Shown piece after piece: positions 59,650 to 64,000 of a stretch of DNA of 64,000 nt (the first letter of the stretch is position 1; the number at the start of each line of letters is the position of its first letter). The stretch is from Diphasiastrum complanatum. Its lineage: Eukaryota; Streptophyta; Lycopodiopsida; Lycopodiales; Lycopodiaceae. The position numbers and the translations under genes are program-made. The stretch lies in contig MU831908.1 in assembly GCA_029204225.1 (NCBI GenBank), forward strand, positions 33,215-97,214. Direction: 5' to 3'. The notes beneath the pieces were generated by a model, which searched no databases, was not told where the DNA came from, and worked only from the letters and a program-made list of their open reading frames with translations.

Positions 59650-59651
59650 AC

Positions 59652-59719
<68 letters not shown>

Positions 59720-59740
59720 GTGTGTGTGTGTGTGTGTATA
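59650..59740. repeat. (CT)n(TA)n(TG)n compound microsatellite
   Basis: Three dinucleotide runs in direct succession. Confidence 0.95.
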
Positions 59741-60256
59741 CAACTCCTTGCAAGCAATTATCAAGCTCCAAATCATTCAAATGGTGTCTATTACAACTGT
59801 AGTAGAATCACACCTTAGTGCATAAGCCCTTATTTAAAATTAGAATACAATGTGAATACAAAGTGGCTAGAGGTAATGGAGGAAGAAAGGTACTTGGAGT
59901 GGAATTAATGGGCATGGTGGCCCAAAAGCACTTGATAGATTGTTGAGAACTTTTTGAGATACGATGTTTGCTTTCACATTAGGATACTATTTGTATTGGC
60001 ACTAATACGCCAACAATGTATTCTTATATCCTGGCACATAACCGGTGTGAGTATTATAACACATTCTCTACCGCCTTTGACCTCCAGCCGCCCGTCAACG
60101 ACGGGCGTACACATACTCACGCGCATCCACTCACGTACATACACACATACATCGGCCACCCAAAAAAACGACCATCGGCTTTCCTCCTAAACCATCGGCC
60201 GCCGTCCAAATCATCGGTCGTCACCTACATCGTCGCTCGCCTGTCAATGATGGGCT

Positions 60257-60916
60257 AACCCAGTATCGAAAAAAGAATCAGAATTTGAACAGAAGATCGA
60301 AAAAATCCAGTATCGAATTTTTCCAACCCAAAGATCGAAATCCAGAGATCTATCATCTCTTTTTATAGCTACAATAATTTCATGTTGAGCTCCATTGTAG
60401 GTTGAGTAAGGAATGACTGCTCCAAGAGTTACATTGTTGTTCACATGTATAAATCCTTCACAAAAGTGCTAATCAACAATGATGATTGTGAGCTCTTACC
60501 ATATCAAATAATTTCCTTTTAGATTTGAAATTATTTGAATCTGACCTCCAACATCATGAGAAAACAGATTTGGCTCTGAAATTCACCTTAGAATGTGCCT
60601 TGCAATCTATTCAAGGGTCATTTTATAATGCCATGTCTTGTCAGATTACCACGGCCTTTCAGTCAACATAAAGCGACGGAACCAGAATTAATAGTTGCAA
60701 ATTTGCAATACCTTGTGCAATAACTTTTAGCCTGCACAGATTGCAAAGCTCTTATAAAGACGCTTGGATGATGCTGTTTCTTTTTGCTTAGCGACGAATT
60801 CGAGTGGTAAGATTGTGTTGGTTAGATTCCAAGTTCGTGTGTGTCCATACCCAAATGGTCCCTCCATAAACGCTTTTGGAGTAAAAATAACGATATAGTT
60901 TGTGTGTGCGTGTGTG

Positions 60917-60998
<82 letters not shown>

Positions 60999-62050
60999 TG
61001 TTTTGGGAATTTTTTTAGGGTTTTTTTGAAGGAGAGAGAGTATGTGTGTGTGTGTGTGTGTACGCGCGGATTTTTTGAATTTTTTTAGGGTTTTTTAGAG
61101 CTAGAGTTTCTTAAAGTTCCTAGATAAAAAAAATAGCTGATTGAATGATCGATTCTTTTGTGTAAAAAAAACGTGAAAATTCAGATTTTATCTTGTTATA
61201 ATTATCATGCCGCCTTATCCATCATGTGAGTTTTGAATTGGTCGGGTCCCAAAATGGATTAGATGCATGAAATTTATCCATCATTCCTAAATGAAGGACA
61301 CCATGTTGTACACGGTCCTTCCAAGTTTCTGATCTCAAAGGATCGACCTTGCATTGCTTGCATTGCTGGCAACTTGCCATAACTGCTGTGCACAATAGTG
61401 TTTTCAAACACACAACTAATACTGTTTGCATCATTTATTTGGAAGTTAAATAACAAAACTTGTAGAATATGCAAGCTTCAAAGCTCATTCCTGATTGTAA
61501 AGCAAACCTGCATACATGAAGCTAAAGTTTCAACATATAATATTGCGTGGTATAAGAATACGGTAGTGATGTCGCTTTTGTAGATTTTTTCAATGAGGAG
61601 TGATGTTGTCTTTTTAGATGAAAGAGGCGAACTGATTTTTTCGCAACTTGCAAGAGTGAAGCATTATTCGTACATAGACTATAACTCTTGAAGATCTATC
61701 TATAGCTATTGTAAAGCTATCCATAAAATATTCATGGCAAAATGCCTTCACGGGGCCGTTATCGAGTATTGTGGTTGTAACAAATATGTAAAGATATTTA
61801 ATAGATAGCCTGCTGCTCGCGAGAGAAAGACGCGCCTGTTGTTGGCCTAGGTTCAGGTTCAGCAGACAACCTCACAAGAACGTACGCCTGGGAGATCAAA
61901 AGTGGAAGATGAAGGATGATTGAGAGTGCATAAGCAAAGAAAATGAATAATGCATAATGATTAATTTCAAGCCGCCTCCTACACATAAATAGCTACATAT
62001 AAAACATCAAACTGAAGTTTTTTGAAGATTGAGACAATTGGCTATGCAAT
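60257..62050. other. Unassigned DNA with (TG)(AG) tract
   Basis: Contains TATCGAA words at 60266-60330 like those inside the inverted-repeat element, and a (TG)n(AG)n tract at 60899-60994. No protein recognised on either strand; a minus-strand hydrophobic frame at 61798-61986 is unassigned. Confidence 0.4.
60899..60994. repeat. (TG)n(AG)n compound microsatellite
   Basis: About 20 bp of TG followed by about 75 bp of AG. Confidence 0.95.
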
Positions 62051-62289
62051 TCAGAAATCAGTATCCTGGAATTGGACAGAACAGTCATTTGGCATGTTCA
62101 GAATGCCAATAACAGGAGATCCACAAAAACACCATATATTGTCCACCCGAAACTTGAGACAATCATTGTATACACGGGTTGCTATGGATATGGTGCAGGA
62201 ACCCAATCCGTATGCTATGGTTCCTCCTCCTGAATGCTGAGTCTCGTATGTGTAATCCTTGGTTAGAAAGGTCTTTCTTTGAATATCTG

Positions 62290-62625
62290 CAAATACATGC
62301 TTCAAGTTCCTAAAGTAAGAGCTTCCAGGAGGTATATGCAACCCATGGGCAAATTTCTCACCGACGTAGGCACATGATTGTAGAAGCCACCGTGCTCATC
62401 ATATGTTATGATCAACAACGTCTCATTCCACTACGAACTCACGCGCAAAGTTTCATACACCTCCTTAACCAGCTTCTGACCCTCAGACACATCGTGCGAG
62501 AGATGATCGTCGTTTGCAGAGAGGTTTTTCAGATCGAAGTAACGCTGCTCCACCACCTCATAGTTGGGAAGAGCTCCTTGTTTTGCATGCTTCTTGAAAT
62601 TGGAATCATAGTTGTGCCCAGGCAT
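62290..62625 (-). pseudogene. Non-specific phospholipase C (NPC) fragment, broken
   Basis: The minus strand from 62625 reads [23 protein letters not shown], split here only by its own length, then [20 protein letters not shown] and VYETLR, a strong match to plant NPC proteins, which hydrolyse phospholipids to diacylglycerol. A TAG at 62431-62433 interrupts, where NPCs have Gln before Trp-Asn-Glu. The same frame continues [20 protein letters not shown], with Asn in place of the usual Asp of GGFYDHV. After about 62340 the frame shifts and similarity fades. The N-terminal ENRSFDH motif and the C-terminus are not found, so only the central catalytic part survives. Neighbouring DNA is noncoding. 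Confidence 0.85.
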
Positions 62626-62639
62626 AAGATACTATCTGG

Positions 62640-63570
62640 ATAAGCTCCCTTTGACTACCAATCAATTGAACCTCAAATTTTGCAAAAAATTCCATAAAGA
62701 ACTTCTATGCTTCAACAATTGAACATAATGCATGAAAAAGCTTCTTACTGTTAATGCCAATGCCAAGCGTGAAGACAGATTCTTTGTGTTGGTCTCTCGA
62801 ATGTATTCCCAATTATCTTTGAAAGTCAAAAACCGGTGTTGCACTTTCTTTTTTGATCTGTAAACCTTTCCGTGCATGTGAGAATGCCACAGAGCCCGAT
62901 CAACTAGCAAAATATCAGCCGCAAGCTACGAAAATATCTGTCAGGTTGACCTGTTGGCAAACCCGATGAATTGAAGAGCAAGAGAATCGATCCCTAGCAC
63001 TTGGTTAGTCGATCGTTACTCAATACCTCAAATGAAAACATCCAATTTCATCAATGATTAAGGTCAACGATGAGCTTGAAATTGGTGATTCATGGTAACA
63101 GACTTTTTCATTAGTGGAGCGAGAGTGTAAATAGAACAACGACAGCTAACATGTTTTTCGTATGGGGATCCACACAACAGGGCCATTCCACCTCGAGAGA
63201 ATAGGTATAGGTGCAGGCCTGTGATCTGGTGCAGAGAATCGAGGTATAGGCTCAGGCCTGTGATGTAGTCACGTGGCTGCCCGATGTCCACCATCCAAAA
63301 CCTTGGGAGCACCATTGCGTAAAGGGAGCATTTTGATGTGATTTTGGGGAAGATTTCCTTCTCCATTGAAGTGGGTCGCAGCTGGATCCGATTCAGAGTG
63401 GCGGGGTTAAGCAAATAGATGAGATGTAGCAGAGAATAAAAAATGGATTCATAAACATTGAAACAAAATCCAGAAAATGCACGAGAACAAATCTCTGCCT
63501 CACACTTCTCATAATAAGTCCACTGCAAAATCTCACCACTCGAATCAGAAAAGTGTCTTAATCAATCTAA
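62640..63570. other. Unassigned DNA beside the NPC fragment
   Basis: Minus-strand frames (62910-62662, 63528-63064) show no NPC motif. A short repeat (AGGCCTGTGAT) occurs at 63215 and 63256. It may hold intron or flank of the former NPC gene. Confidence 0.35.
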
Positions 63571-63685
63571 AAGTTATGTGTGGAGCACCATTGCTTTTTG
63601 GACAGGATCCGAGAATGGCCTGAATCTCCTCCTCCTCCTCCATCTCCATGAGCATTTAGCTATTCTCGATCGCCCTCAAGAAAGA

Positions 63686-63779
63686 TGCCATGCCTCAAGA
63701 AACTCAAGAAAGCTGCCTGCCCTCAAGAGCTTTGCCATGCCTCAAGAAACTCAAGAAAGCTGTTTGCCCTGAAGAAAGT
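63686..63779. repeat. 47-bp tandem duplication
   Basis: TGCCATGCCTCAAGAAACTC at 63686 recurs at 63733; shorter CTCAAGAAAG echoes precede it. Confidence 0.9.
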
Positions 63780-63806
63780 TGCCACAGTCGGGATCCCACA
63801 CCCACA

Positions 63807-63808
<2 letters not shown>

Positions 63809-63900
<92 letters not shown>
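63809..63900. repeat. (TG)n(AG)n compound microsatellite
   Basis: TG run to about 63845, then AG to 63900. All open frames across it are repeat-encoded. Confidence 0.97.
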
Positions 63901-63903
<3 letters not shown>

Positions 63904-64000
63904 GGGCCATGTGTATGCATGCATGGAAGGAGGGCCATGCATGCATCTTGCTCCCCAAGTTTTTCAATTGTAAAACTGTGTATGCATGGGTGAGTAAAAG

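Larger units (their letters stand above)
58159..60256. mobile_element. Element with paired inverted-repeat arms
   Basis: The left arm 58181-58230 (CGATGGTTTAGGAGGAAAGC...) returns as its reverse complement at 60147-60197, with only a short difference (ATCA against a run of A). The match extends outward: 58159-58181 pairs with 60234-60256 around GCTCGCC-GTCAA-GA-G, with about 36 extra bases in the right arm. About 1.9 kb lies between the arms, with no transposase. It may be a non-autonomous TIR or foldback element of unknown superfamily. Confidence 0.75.

Noticed and set aside
62662-63528. N-terminal exons of the NPC gene
   Set aside because: No ENRSFDH or other NPC motif is visible in any frame there.

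Overview
The window is nuclear DNA of a land plant. Two host genes carry the argument: an exocyst EXO70 gene, and a protein phosphatase 4 catalytic subunit (PPX/PP4C) whose eight exons are split by GT-AG introns in the usual plant pattern. Around them lies a dense bed of plant transposons (MULE, hAT, copia, gypsy, a tRNA-derived SINE) and very many long (AG)n/(CT)n and (TA)n tracts. Very large introns, low gene density and this kind of repeat bed would fit a fern or another large-genome plant, but I cannot name the species.

Layout. 1-4150: low-complexity and unassigned DNA. 4163-10778: a decayed coiled-coil ORF followed by a MULE whose transposase has a FAR1-like zinc region, a DDE core, a SWIM remnant and a downstream ULP1-type (C48) peptidase; it carries a nonsense codon and several frameshifts. 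13360-15426 (minus): a single-exon EXO70 gene, intact, true ATG at 15426, with a tandem duplication across its start. 18157-23990: a patchwork of at least four copia fragments, with one LTR pair, a tRNA-Met-type primer site and an inversion inside a reverse transcriptase. 25895-51850 (plus): PP4C, 304 aa in eight exons, with a 7.4-kb intron 1 (SINE, small hAT-like MITE, inverted LTR pieces) and a 14.8-kb intron 4 holding a SINE, a hAT with a long open C-terminal transposase, a copia gag with LTR, a gypsy gag-RT fusion and a second, antisense hAT.

52799-58118: a third hAT element with GGTACC-rich ends, a BED finger interrupted by an in-frame (TA)n tract, and a solo copia LTR with a perfect 5-bp target duplication in one exon. 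58159-60256: an element with inverted-repeat arms of about 70 to 110 bp, enclosing a TCGA-rich minisatellite. 62290-62625 (minus): the broken core of a non-specific phospholipase C. The end of the window is tandem and simple repeats.

How it works together: EXO70 (exocytic vesicle tethering) and PP4C (Ser/Thr dephosphorylation) are unrelated housekeeping genes about 10 kb apart, transcribed away from each other; nothing suggests co-regulation. Everything else is mobile or decayed. The most unusual signal is that four hAT-type elements each carry terminal arrays of their own short motif (GAAACG, GGTACC, GGGAAC, GTCCG), which looks like family-specific transposase binding-site arrays.
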